Positions 43,071 to 53,615 of a stretch of DNA of 64,000 bases are shown piece by piece. Location of the stretch: NCBI GenBank assembly GCA_022036555.1, contig CM039124.1, forward strand, positions 57,735,527 to 57,799,526, written 5' to 3'. The stretch is from Microstegium vimineum (lineage: Eukaryota; Streptophyta; Magnoliopsida; Poales; Poaceae). The notes below the pieces were generated by a model. The model was not told where the DNA came from and did no database searches. It saw only the letters and a program-made list of their open reading frames with translations. Each line of letters opens with the position of its first letter. Position 1 is the stretch's first letter. Both the position numbers and the translations under genes were made by a program.

Positions 43071-44726
43071 GTTCTTGGGGGAATTTTACTTATAAATAAG
43101 ATTCAGACGAATAAATCTCCAGATTATCTAATAGACAACGCAGTTTATGGATGAACATTTACAGTACGAGTTTTGATACGAATAATATAATGTACTGTAT
43201 CAAACTCATCTGGCCTGGCCTGGCCTAGCACCTCCATCTTTCAATCACAAAGTCACGGTTAGTTGACTCCTGACTCCTGAAGAGAAACACAGCGATGAAC
43301 CAAAGTGTGTCCGGTAAACTCTCGGCGATCCACGGGAGAGTCCGGTAACTCAAGTAGTGATCCAGAATAGCGCTCCTCGAGTTTATCCAGAAATGGTCCA
43401 GGAGCTGGGGCTGGGAGGCAGCAGCAGCAGCTGCCTAGTTGCAGTCACGCAACCGGCCAAAACAGCAACAACGACGCATCAACTCGAACAGCTGTTTATT
43501 CCTTGCCTTCCCAAGCAGTGCACATCCCATCTGGCCTCTCGGCATCTCCTATGCTACGCCTACGCCGCTACAGTACGCACAAGTAGGAGGAGTAGCTATT
43601 ATTTTATATTCATTCAAAGGGAAAAGATCGATCTGGCCTCTCATCAGCCTTGGTTGGAGCCGCGCAGCGCTACACGACAGCGGCCAGAAGAAGAAGAAGC
43701 AGCAGCAGCACACGCGGGGAGTGCGTTGCCTTTGCCACAGAGAATCACGCACGAGCGGCAAGCAACGAGACGAGCTGTGTGTCATGTGAGACAGGCGCTG
43801 CAGCTGCAGTGCACTGCCCGAACAGAACTGTACAAACTGCGCTAGTGAGGGTACAGTTCAGTACAGTACTACATGGGCGCTGCAGTGCCGGGACCAAGCA
43901 AGGCCCATCCAGCCGGGTTCGTCAGGCGGCAGCGGCAAAGCCAACGGCGTCACGAGCTCTGACGGTGGGCCGGGCCGCCTCTCCCTGTCCGTCGCTGACG
44001 GCAGGCCCGCCACGCTCACATGGCCGTGTCCGTTCCCCGTCCCCGTCGTTGGCAGCTGATATACAGTCTGTCCGGGCGGGCCGGGCCAGGGGTGAGGTTG
44101 GCCGGGTGAGGGGGCTAGTGCCAAGTGTTTCTGTCGCGCCGCGCTCAACCGCTGCTGTCTCGGCAGGTCCGGTTGCGATCGATCGGGCCGCAGGCATCCG
44201 ATCCGACGGCTCTCCCCTGCGCTGCCAATGCAAAGGCAGTCGCCAGTCGGGCACACTGCCCAGTGCCCATGCCCATGTCGCTGCCGCGACTCCTGTTCGT
44301 ACTATTGGACCATGCATGCGCCGGCGGGGCCCAGCGCGCGCAGGTATAGCAACCAGGTCCGGCCCACCCCGAACGGCTCCATTGGACGGCACGCACCGGG
44401 TTTTGTCCCTTGGGCTCGTGACGAACGGATGCAATTTTTTTTTTATTATTTTGGTTGGAAAAGGGAACTGCTGCAAGCTGGCCGTCCTTTACTCCTGCAG
44501 AGTGCAGACACGGACAGCAACGCATCCTAGAACTTGCTACTTCTGCGCCCGCGCCATGGCCCTCAGTAGTTGAGGGACGGACTGCGTTTACAACTTTTTG
44601 TTACTGTTTTACCACGTATACTATATTGCCATAGTATACGTACACAAGAGACGTACTACATATTATAAGTACAGAACTCCGTATTTTTATAAGAAAAAAA
44701 AGACTGGAGTAGACTGGAGTGGAGTA
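43071..44726. other. GC-rich intergenic; no supported gene
   Basis: GC-rich from 43360 to 44530 with overlapping frames on both strands (up to about 300 codons) that are Arg/Ala/Pro-rich and domain-free. A GAA/CAG microsatellite lies at about 43685-43710 and a GGCCT tandem at 43210-43225. This could be an unrecognised gene or promoter island, but coding cannot be supported. Confidence 0.45.
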
Positions 44727-44955
44727 CTCCCTGCGTTCCGAAATAACTGTCGTTTTAGATTTTCATGTCACAAGTTTGACTTGATTTATAGAAAATATGT
44801 TCAATATTTATATCTTTAAATAAATTTGTTAAAAAATAGATAAAAACATATTTTCGATGATACTAATTACTTAACATAAATATTTATATATTTTAATATA
44901 TAATTGTCGGTATTTGTTTCTCGGAAGAAAAACAGTTATTTTGGGAAAGGGGGAG
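44727..44955. mobile_element. Stowaway MITE
   Basis: Starts CTCCCTGCGTTCCGAAATAA and ends TTATTTTGGGAAAGGGGGAG, flanked by TA. 229 bp, non-coding; its interior resembles the copy at 40969-41203. Confidence 0.85.
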
Positions 44956-44957
44956 TA

Positions 44958-45596
44958 TTCTGTGCGGCCCAGTACATTTCGCATCCAGTTCGGAAACACG
45001 ATCCAGCAAGATGGGACGCGGACCGAACAACAAATATCGCTATACAGTAGTACATGTACCCTCACCACTCCCACCCAATAGCATCAGTAAATTGATTATG
45101 CGTGCCCCCCGTCCGGTCAGCATGCACAGCGGCGACGAGACGGGAAAGAAATTAGGTGCAGGCTGGCTGCGCGCCGCGCTCCGTGCAGACCGCACACCGA
45201 TGGAAGCCACGCGTCCCGCAACTTCATCAAGCGGCCAGGCATGAATCGGCTTCGACCCTCTATTTCCCAGACCATCGGCTCCAAGGAGACGAGGCCGTGC
45301 GGCTCCGGCTCGATTCAGGCTCTTTCATCCGTATCCACTTCCCCCGTCTGGCCGCATATCCACGGTCGCATTGAGATATGGACCATGGTGCTGACGATTG
45401 ATGAACGTTAGGAGCATATTCTTCTTTGAACAAATATAACTTAACAGGTTCGATGTTGTAGGCTTGTAGCGAAGAATCGTCAATGCCCGTAACATGAAGA
45501 ATGTCAGCCACACGAATATATTCAACAGGCTGGACATTCCTCCACCGCTGGACCCTCCTCCATCTAGTTACAAGCTACAAAGCACCGCATCCCTAA
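44958..45596. other. Intergenic; no supported gene
   Basis: Short overlapping frames on both strands without domains; moderately GC-rich. Nothing recognised. Confidence 0.5.
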
Positions 45597-45703
45597 GAGC
45601 AAGTTTAATAAAAACACTGGCAACAGGTTGTTAGCCGACGGTGTACCGATGCCACATCACTTGTAGCTTTCGTCAACAAAGACCAGTGTACTAGGCTGGC
45701 TGT

Positions 45704-45805
45704 CAGTGGCGGAGCTAGTGTCGTCCGACTGGGTATGCCGGCGACGGAGTGGGGATCGGCCAAATCTTGGGTATGCCTTGGCATACAGCCCTGGCTCCGC
45801 CACTG
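45704..45805. mobile_element. 102-bp hAT MITE with CTGGCTGT TSD
   Basis: Starts CAGTGGCGGAGCTAG and ends CTGGCTCCGCCACTG, near-perfect inverted repeats. An exact 8-bp CTGGCTGT flanks it (45696-45703, 45806-45813). Termini match the larger element at 1196-2362. Confidence 0.93.
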
Positions 45806-45815
45806 CTGGCTGTAG

Positions 45816-46026
45816 AGCAAACTGTAGAGTATTTAATATTTGGAGACCGGAGGAGAAAGACAAAGACAGAAGCGGCGGCATCTTGCTTGCATGCAGGCTG
45901 GGAGAGTTAATTTTTTCTAGAAGCAAACTGTAGAGTATTTAATATTTGGAGACTGGAGGAGAAAGACGAAGACAGAAGCGGCGGCATCTTGCTCGCATGC
46001 AGGCTGGGAGAGTTAATTTTTCTTGG
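45816..46026. repeat. 106-bp tandem duplication
   Basis: Two copies (45816-45921, 45922-46026) of a unit beginning AGCAAACTGTAGAG and ending near GAGAGTTAATTTTT. They differ at only a few positions, so this is a recent duplication. Confidence 0.93.
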
Positions 46027-46152
46027 GACCTTAAGCTCAAGGCGGGTGAGATGGGAAACGCCGGCTCCGTACTCTCTCTTCGACGTGGCTTGTTTTTCTG
46101 TCGAGGTGGACTTCTCTCAGCCGGCTAATACATGTTATTATACTTACTCTAA

Positions 46153-47217
46153 TAGCCTATATCAGCCTTCCTTAATCTCTCTCGCACACGAATGGCAATG
46201 GTGAAGACGCAAAAATCAGCCGCCGCGGTGGAGGCTGACATGGAGAAGGCATTGTTGATGTTGCATGTAGTCAACATCCCGACGGTGAAGTGAGCGGCGT
46301 TGGCAACCAAACTGAACGGTGAACAGTACCCGACATTTGCGGGATCACGCGGATTATTCGGTCATCGTTGCCATCAATCACAAAGGGATTGTGATGAGCT
46401 GGACTCAAACCGGGCACCGCACGGCTCATCGCGTGGGGAAACAGCAGCGTCGAAGTCGTTCCTGGCCGCGTGATCTCTGTTTTGGACGCGTGGCATCCAT
46501 CCGAGTGTGGTCTGCACCCAGAGTCCGTGCAGCCAGGCTGCATCTAATTTTTTTCCAGCCCTTCCCGGCCTCCCGGCCTTTCCCGTTTCGTCGGCCCCGC
46601 CCGTGCCGCCCGCCGGACGGCGGCGACAACTTACGCGTGGTCGCGTGGGCAGATGGATCAGGTGGTGTGCAGCACAGTAGTAGCAGTATTGGTACAACGG
46701 TTTGTAGATGATGCAACGGAACGGACTGCACCAGCGCCAAAAACGTGGCGTAACATTGACATGCCCATGGCGAGCTGGAACTCAACAGCTACGCCGTGCG
46801 CGGGCATTGTTGTGCTTGGCACTGCTGGGCTGATTGCTGCCGCGCGCCGGAACAGCAGCTGCTGTCCCAACTCCCAATACAACTGGACGCGAGGCAATGG
46901 CGAACCCCCAACAAACGACGGGAGTCCCCAGCGAGGATCAAGCGAAGCCTAAAAAAGACACAAAAAAAAAACAAGAGACCGGTGGAAAAAAAAAGGAAGA
47001 AGATGAACAACAACAAATGAGAATAGATGACGAGACGTGCTAATAACATGATGACATACAGGGGAGGAGAGAGAGAGAGAGGGAGTGATTAACGTGCCTC
47101 CAAAGAGCTAATTAAGTGACACGCGTAGCGTACGGATAGGCCGGCACATGATTAATTAGAAGTAATAACCTTGGCGTAGTGCAGGCGCAGGTGAACACAC
47201 ACAGACACACACAAGTG
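46153..47217. other. Intergenic, 3' side of C2H2 gene
   Basis: GC-rich frames at 46270-46900 on both strands lack domains. A-rich at 46945-47020, with a GAGA run near 47065-47085. The last stretch is the probable 3' UTR of the minus-strand C2H2 gene. Confidence 0.45.
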
Positions 47218-48017
47218 CTAGAGGCTGAGGTTGAGGTCGAGCTCCCCCGCGGCGTCGTCGTTGTCGCCGTTATTGCTGGTGCTGCCGCCGTCGGCGGCTC
47301 CGGTGGTGGTGAGCGTGGTGGTGGTGCTGGCCGGCGAGGCAGTGGTGGCGGCCGCCGAGGCGGTGGTGCCGTAGGAGCCCCTCCTCCAGTTGAGCAGGTC
47401 GATCAGGTCGTCGCGGCCGGCGCCGCCGCCGAGCTGCTCGGCCGGCTGGTGCGGGTGCGTGGCGTAGCGCGCGCGCGGGGCGAGCACGACGCCCGCGCCG
47501 CTGCCGGCCTGCTCGCCCGTCGTCGTCGTCGGCCCCGCCGCCGACACCGCCGCTCCCTCGTGGGGGTGGGGCGGGTAGTACTGATGCAGCCCGCTGAAGC
47601 TGTGCGAGGCGATGGGGAACGGCGCCGGCACGGGCGCGTACACGTGGCCAGGCGCGTACGTCGTCGGCGCGTGTGGGAGGACCCCCGACGACGCGGCGCC
47701 GCCGTAGGCGGGCGGGACGGCGGTGGGGCTCGGCGGCGCCACATTGGGCTGCGGGGTCATGTAGAAGTAGGGGTTCCAGCCGATGCTCCGCTCCTTCTTG
47801 TGCGCGTTCTGGTGGCCACCCAGCGCCTGCGACTTGAGGAATTCTTGTTGCAGAAGAGGCACGGGAACAGGCGCACGTCCTTGCCGTCCACGCACGCCGT
47901 CGCCACACCGGACCCCGGCGGAGGCGGCGCGGGAGGCGCCGGCGCCAGCGTCAGCGACAGGTCGGCCGACGCCGCCTGAGACGACGGGGAGTCGTCTTCC
48001 ATATCTATCTCCTGCAT
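47218..48017 (-). CDS. Single C2H2 zinc-finger repressor with EAR motifs, frameshifted
   Basis: From the ATG at 48017 (MQEIDMEDDS) the frame carries an N-terminal DLSLTLAP EAR-like motif and starts a C2H2 finger (FPCLFCNK, Cys53 and Cys56). The finger's second half (FLKSQALGGHQNAHKKER) continues in the next frame. One base is missing at about 47842-47843, where AAG AA TTC stands for the family's Lys-Lys-Phe. The rest runs through WNPYFYM, a His/Pro/Ala-rich middle and DLIDLLNW to a C-terminal LDLNLSL EAR repression motif. QALGGH is the plant-specific DNA-recognition helix. Such proteins bind DNA in the nucleus and recruit TOPLESS-type corepressors in development. An upstream in-frame ATG at 48098 would add 27 residues. 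A minus-strand TATA motif lies at 48204-48213. I cannot name the gene. Confidence 0.85.
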
Positions 48018-48588
48018 ATTTGTAGGAGCTGAGGGAGAGGCCGGGAATGAGATGAAACGCCTCGACCTGGGAGTGGGAGTGGGAGGAGGGTGTTGCACGG
48101 CGACACGAGAGAGATGATGATGATGATGAGCTGATGAGAGTTGAGAGGTGAGGGGAAGTCTGTTCTGGTCGGGTCTGGTAGTGGCTCTAGCCCGGTGGTT
48201 TTTCTATATATGGAAACGCATACTAGCCCAGCGGAGGCCAACAGCACAACTGCGCATCATTTTTCCGGAGCTTCAGGTACTGCTACTAGTAGTGCTTTTT
48301 ATTTGTTTATTATTATTTGCAAACAGTAGTACTAGTGATGAGTAGCCCTAGAGTGGTGCCTGGTGCTAGGATAGGATAGGCTCATAGGCTGGCTACGGGT
48401 GGTAGAAACTACTGTACGGAGTATTCCGTACTACTACTATACTCCCTCAGTACTGGTTTTAAGAGTCGTACTGACTTTGAATTCGATTGTGCATATAGCG
48501 GTTGTTTTGGCTGGGAAGTGATCTTTTGGACGCCGGTACCACTCACGCTTCGTCTACTGTGTCGTATTAATCGCGCCGCACTGGCTGC
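48018..48588. other. Region between two divergent genes
   Basis: Holds the C2H2 leader and promoter (minus-strand TATA CCATATATAG at 48204-48213, a GAT repeat at 48115-48130). A Stowaway left-end remnant lies at about 48440. No ORF. Confidence 0.5.
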
Positions 48589-49353
48589 ATGCTTCTGAGA
48601 CTATTAATCGCACCGCACTTGCGACTCCTCGTACGCACGCGCAACTCTCACTGCTACACACGCGCAACTCTCGCAGCGCCTCGTCGCTCGCCCTCACCGC
48701 GGATGGATGACGCTCGCCAATCGGGGCCGCCGCACGCCACACGCTGGTGTCCGCCATCCATGGAGGTCGCGGCTCCAGAGTCGGAGGACGTCAATCCGCT
48801 GCTGTCCGTGGTCTCCGACTCGCTGCTCTCCGTCTCGCAGGATTCGCAGGAGCCAGACGAGGCCATCATGCTGCTCGCCACAGCCTCACATGAGCTGGAC
48901 AAGGTGCTGCCAGAGTCGCAGATGCCGTCGGACTCCATCACGTCGGAGTTGCTGGAGCTCCTGCCGGACTCCATGCAGGTGGTGCCGGATTCCTTGTCGT
49001 CGGACTCCATGGAGGTGTTGCCGGATTCCTTGCCGCCGGGGGCGTGTGTATGTGGTCGTTGTGGTCTCGTTCATAAGAATCGTAGAGCACGGAACCGTGC
49101 GGACTCGCTGTACTATCGCCCATGTCCTAGCTGTGGTCTCGTCCACGCGGACTACTTCGTCGATGCCGTGTTCGGCCGCATCAAGGTGAACTGCGAGATT
49201 TTCACGGGGCAGTACAAGAGTTTGCTGCCGGACGACGCATGCTTCGGTTGGGTGGTTGAGCTTGTTCTATTAAGAAAACAAAGCATGCTTATTCAACAAA
49301 CATGTCCAGTTTTATTTTTAGGAAAAAAACGAACTTATGGATTAGCATCATGA
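48589..49353 (+). CDS. Uncharacterised acidic protein with two CxxC pairs
   Basis: A 254-codon frame; the true start may be the internal ATG at 48703 (MDDARQSGPPH). The N-terminal half is acidic and Ser-rich with a repeated PDSL/PDSM motif (at least five copies). The C-terminal half has CVCGRCGLVH and, about 25 residues on, CPSCGLVHADYFVDAVFG, two CxxC pairs spaced like a zinc ribbon. I do not recognise the family. The last 30 residues run into AT-rich DNA and may be beyond the real end. It converges with the minus-strand DLN gene that the retrotransposon interrupts. It could be a host gene or part of a decayed DNA transposon. Confidence 0.5.
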   Translation: MLLRLLIAPHLRLLVRTRNSHCYTRATLAAPRRSPSPRMDDARQSGPPHATRWCPPSMEVAAPESEDVNPLLSVVSDSLLSVSQDSQEPDEAIMLLATASHELDKVLPESQMPSDSITSELLELLPDSMQVVPDSLSSDSMEVLPDSLPPGACVCGRCGLVHKNRRARNRADSLYYRPCPSCGLVHADYFVDAVFGRIKVNCEIFTGQYKSLLPDDACFGWVVELVLLRKQSMLIQQTCPVLFLGKKRTYGLAS

Positions 49354-49573
49354 GCATTTAGGAAAAAAAAAGTTACCAGCAAGATTTTGTACAAAGTCGA
49401 AATCAATTGCTCCGAACTCATCAAGTGGTAAGTTCAAATCCAGTACTGTAAAAAAAACCAATAATGAGAAGCAAAATAATTTGAACAAGCAATGAACGGA
49501 TGGGTCAAAGTGATGAAATTACCGCCGTGGTGATCTTCTGCCTCGTCTAGATTGAACATGTCACTAGCGTCGT

Positions 49574-51100
49574 TGAAGAATCATGGTCCTAGTTGGTTTC
49601 GGTGATTAACGACAATTAGCGATTATTATGGCTAACGTGTGTTTTGCAGAGGCTATGCGTAGCTTAGCCATAGTGATCAACATGAATGGGCATTAGTAGG
49701 TCATCACTTAGCCCTCAAGATGGATATCGTTTCAGATTTCAAAGAGACATGATGAAGACCCTAGAATGATAGGCTAAGTGCCATAAGGTGATGAAGGACA
49801 CTTAGAAATAGATAGGGCTTTTATTTGATCTTTGACCGTACTATTAAGAGGGGTTGAGACTAGTAGCTTGACTTAGGAAAGCTTCATGAACTAGGTGTGG
49901 TGCACATTTGTATTCCTTAGCTCTAAGCAAGCCTATGGTGACCGTAAGATAGCCTAGAACAACTTCCATATTCATCGCGGCGAAAAACGAAGTTGAGAGG
50001 CCTGTTTTCTGGGCGACGGACGCTGTCCGTCGCGTCGGACAAAGGCGTCGGACACTGGGTGGTTGAGTCCACAACGTTCGTCGGCCTACCAGTGGTCATG
50101 TGTTTCTAGCTAAATTTTTTAGGATTCGACGGACGCTGTCCGTCGGCCAGGCGTCGGACGCTGGGAAGAGCGCCCGTCGCCCCTGTGACGGAGCGTCCAT
50201 CGCTGGAAAATCCTGTCAGAGTTAGCCGTTGGGCAGGGTGTCGGAGCGTCCGTCGCCTAGGCGTCGGAGCGTTCGTCGCCCAAACTTTGTGCAGAACTAG
50301 CCGTTGGGGCATGCGACGGAGCGTCCGTCGCCTAGTCGACGGAGCGTTCGTCGCCAACTTAAGTTGGCAACCCGAGCTAGTTTTCTAAGGGGCTATTTAT
50401 AGCTCCCCACACTTCTCTCCCACCGCTCCTTTGCTCATTTCATTTGTTGTGCTGTTTGAGAAGGCTGGGAAGAGAGCAAGAGCCCTAGAGAGAGAGAGAG
50501 TGATTTGAGAATCCATCCATCCTCTCCTCTAGTTCATCCAAGAGTTCAAGTGTGCATCCTCTAGTTGTGAAGCTTGAGTGAGTCAAGCGAAGATTGAGGC
50601 TTGTTACTCTTGGTGATCGACATCACCTAGACGGTCCGGTGGTGCTTGGAGGAAGGTGATCGCCGGAGGATTGTCAGCGACCCTTCTTCATCGACGTTGT
50701 GATCGGTTGTGGGCGATTCACCGAGCCGGAGTGGCGAAGAATCAGCCCGTAGAGAGCACTCATCCCTTGCGCGGGATTGAGGGGGAGCTATACCTTGCGA
50801 GGTGCTCCAACGAGGACTAGGGGGGAGTGTCGACTCCTCGATACCTCGGCAAAACATCGCCGTGTCAAGCATCTCTTTCCCTAGCTCTTTCTTACCGCAT
50901 TATTTTCCGCACTTGTCTTTTAATCCATACTAGAATTGTGTAGGAAGTTTTCACTTTCTATTGACTTGCTACCACTTTCTAGCTAGGACACACAAGCGGT
51001 AGGCACTAGGGGGTTAATTAAATCTTTATAGGTTTAATTCTTGTCTAGAAATTAAAAAGAGCCCAATTCACCCCCCATATTGGGCATTTTGATCCTTTCA
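49574..51100 (+). repeat. Sirevirus 5' LTR
   Basis: 1527 bp, TG..CA. U3 carries an array of GACGGACGCT/CCGTCGC palindromic modules (49995-50355), a TATA-like CTATTTATAG at 50393-50402, and CACCTAGACGGTCCGGTGG downstream, close to the palindromes reported as conserved in Sirevirus LTRs. Confidence 0.92.
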
Positions 51101-51102
51101 AT

Positions 51103-51117
51103 TGGTATCAAAGCAAG
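51103..51117 (+). other. Primer-binding site
   Basis: TGGTATCAAAGC two bases after the 5' LTR is complementary to the 3' end of initiator-methionine tRNA (one mismatch from TGGTATCAGAGC), the usual copia primer. Confidence 0.9.
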
Positions 51118-51152
51118 GTTTGCTCTAAATTAGGCTTCACCGCCTAGAGCAA

Positions 51153-53478
51153 GATGTCCCACGGGAATGGACCACCTCCCATGTTCGATGGAGATGACTT
51201 CCTTATTGGAAAGTTCGTATGGAGGCCTATCTAGAGGCCGTTGACGTGGGCGTGCTCAATGCCACCACAAAGGGAGGAACTCTCTTCGCGGAGGACCTCA
51301 ACTTTGATAAGCACAATGCCAAGGCGAAGAACATTTTTTTTCGTGGCATTTGCATGGATGTCTTCAACTGAGTGCGTAATGTCAAAGACGCATTTGAGTT
51401 GTGGACCACTATTTGTGCTCTTCACGAAGACACAAAGTGTGAGCGTGAGGAACGCTATCACTTGGTCATGACTAAGCTCAATTCTTTTTCTATGCATGGA
51501 AATGAAAATGCAAATGAAATGTACTCACGTCTTAACATTCTTGAAGAAGAATTGAATGGGCTCGGTCTCAATCAAATGGCACCGACCGATGTGGTGCGCA
51601 AGATTCTTTGTGTCTTGCCCCTTGAGAAGTATGGCCACATCGTCACGGTTCTTCACTAAGGAGACCTCTCCGCCGCTACACCAACACAAATCTTAGGTAA
51701 GATCAATGCCCATGAGATGTACATGAAGATTGGTGATGGTGGCTCTTCTTCCTCCTCCAAGAAGAAAGAAAAAGAGAAGGAGGAAAAGGAGGACTTGGCT
51801 CTCAAGGCATCCACTTCGGAGAAGTGCAAGATACAATATGTGTATGAGAGTGCAATATACAATATGTGTATGAGAGTGCAAGTGATGGAGAGGATGATAA
51901 TGACTTAGCTCTCATGGTGAAGAAGACAACAAAGATGTTGAAGAGGCTAAACAAGAATGGAGTCAAGTTTGACTCAAAGAAGAAGAAATTCTTCACATGC
52001 TCTTCAATAAAGCCTCTTTCCAAGATGGATTGCTACAACTGTGGCAAACTTGGACACTTGGCTCATGCTTGCCCCGAAGATAAGAAAGACAAGTACAAGA
52101 ACAAGAAATTCAAGAACAAGTTCAAGTACAACAAGGGCAACAAAGATGAGTCAAGTGATGAGGAGAAGAAGGATGACAAGCCATTCAAGAAGAAGAAGAA
52201 CTTCAACTTCCACAAGAAGAAGAAGGATGGAAAAGCCTATATTGTTGGTGATTGGCTCACCGACATTGAAGACACAAGTGACTCATTCGGAGATGAGAGT
52301 GAAGATGAGAAGGTGGCCGCCTTGGTGATGGGGTCATCTACTCCACCGCCACCTCCTCCATCATCTCCGGGCTTATCCTCTACACACCTATGCCTCATGG
52401 CTAATGGTGACAAGAAGGTACAAAAAGAGGATAATGATGATGAGGCTAGCTCTAGTGATGATAGTGATGATGAGTTTGAGGCACCTTCCTATGATGAGCT
52501 AATTGTGATTTGCAACAAATACACTAAGCTCATTAGGAAGTATAAAGCTAAAAGTGAGTCACTAGAGAAAGCCAACGATAACTTGCATGCTAAACTTGAT
52601 GACTTGTCTAGTGCTAATGATGATTTGAAGCTTGAGAACAAATCTTTCTCATCTAGCACTAGGGAGCTCAAAGCCTCACTCAAGAAAGCTAATGAGAAAC
52701 ATGATAAGCTTGAGAGGTCAACACAAGAGCTCCATACAAGATACAACTTGCTAAAAGATGACTACAACCAAGTTAGAAATGAACATGGCACACTTGTGAT
52801 AGCTAAGGAATTGCTTACAAATGATCTTGCTACACATGTTGCTATTAACCCGTTGTTAAGTGTCATATAGCTACTTCTTGTGAGGACTTTCTTGATGAAG
52901 TTGCTAGTGATCAAAATGCTAAGTGTAAGGGCAAGAAGATAGTTGAGGCCAAAAAGTATGATGACTATGTGAAGATGAGACAAGAAAACTCCAAGCTCAA
53001 GGAAGAGCTAATCAACCTCAAGGCTAGCAAGCCATTCACTATCAAGTCGGCCAAGCAAGATGACAATGATGCAATGACCTTGATCAACTCCCTCAAAGAG
53101 GAAAATGCAAAGCTCAAGGTTGAGAAGATCAAGCTTGCAAGTGGAATGGAGAAGTTCATCAAGGGCCACAACCTCCAAAGTGAGCTCTTGATGAACACTA
53201 TCATGAAGACTGACAAGTCCGGCATTGGGTTCAAGGAGAACCAAATCATGAAGGCCAAGGTCAAGATAGAAGCTAAGAACTACTACAAGAACAAGGCCGT
53301 GAGGAACAACTATGACACACCAAAGCCCAAGCCTAAGAAGTGCTTTGGATGTGGTCAAGAGGGTCACTTTGAATTCAAATGCAAGACTCCACCTCCCAAG
53401 ACCTTGCCCAAGCACACAAGACCTTTTGCGCATGATGCACACTTCATCATAAACAAGGACTCCAAGGGTAGACCTTAG
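51153..53478 (+). pseudogene. Sirevirus gag, broken
   Basis: Starts with MSHGNGPPPMFDGDDF; the frame breaks within 30 codons, with an internal TGA near 51371 and stops at 51657 and 52868. Fragments hold the copia gag core (ELWTTI, RYHLVMTKLNSF), a first CCHC knuckle CYNCGKLGHLAHACPEDK, a long Lys-rich then acidic region, a coiled coil (about 52480-52860) and a second knuckle CFGCGQEGHFEFKC. Gag forms the particle that packages element RNA. Two knuckles and the long coiled coil are Sirevirus traits. Confidence 0.88.
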
Positions 53479-53615
53479 TTGTGTTTCTCGGTCCTAAGAT
53501 GAAGAACAAGCCCAAAGTGCTATGGGTCGCTAAGGAGTTGGTGGACAAGGCTATGGGACCTCGCCAAGTGTGGGCTCCCAAACAACAAGCTTAACTTAAA
53601 GTTGCTTATGTGTAG

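Larger units (their letters stand above)
45597..46149. mobile_element. Tourist-like MITE (TAA TSD) holding another MITE
   Basis: Starts GAGCAAGTTTAATAA and ends with its near-complement TTATTATACTTACTC; TAA flanks both sides (45594-45596, 46150-46152). The apparent length is inflated by a nested 102-bp hAT element with its TSD and by a 106-bp internal tandem duplication. Non-coding. Confidence 0.8.

Noticed and set aside
43650..44573. 307-codon plus-strand frame in a GC-rich island
   Set aside because: Composition-driven (Arg/Ala/Ser/Pro), overlapped by equally long frames on the other strand, no domain or gene structure.
47179..47979. 266-codon plus-strand frame opposite the C2H2 gene
   Set aside because: Shadow of the zinc-finger gene; Gly/Arg/Val-rich with no domain.
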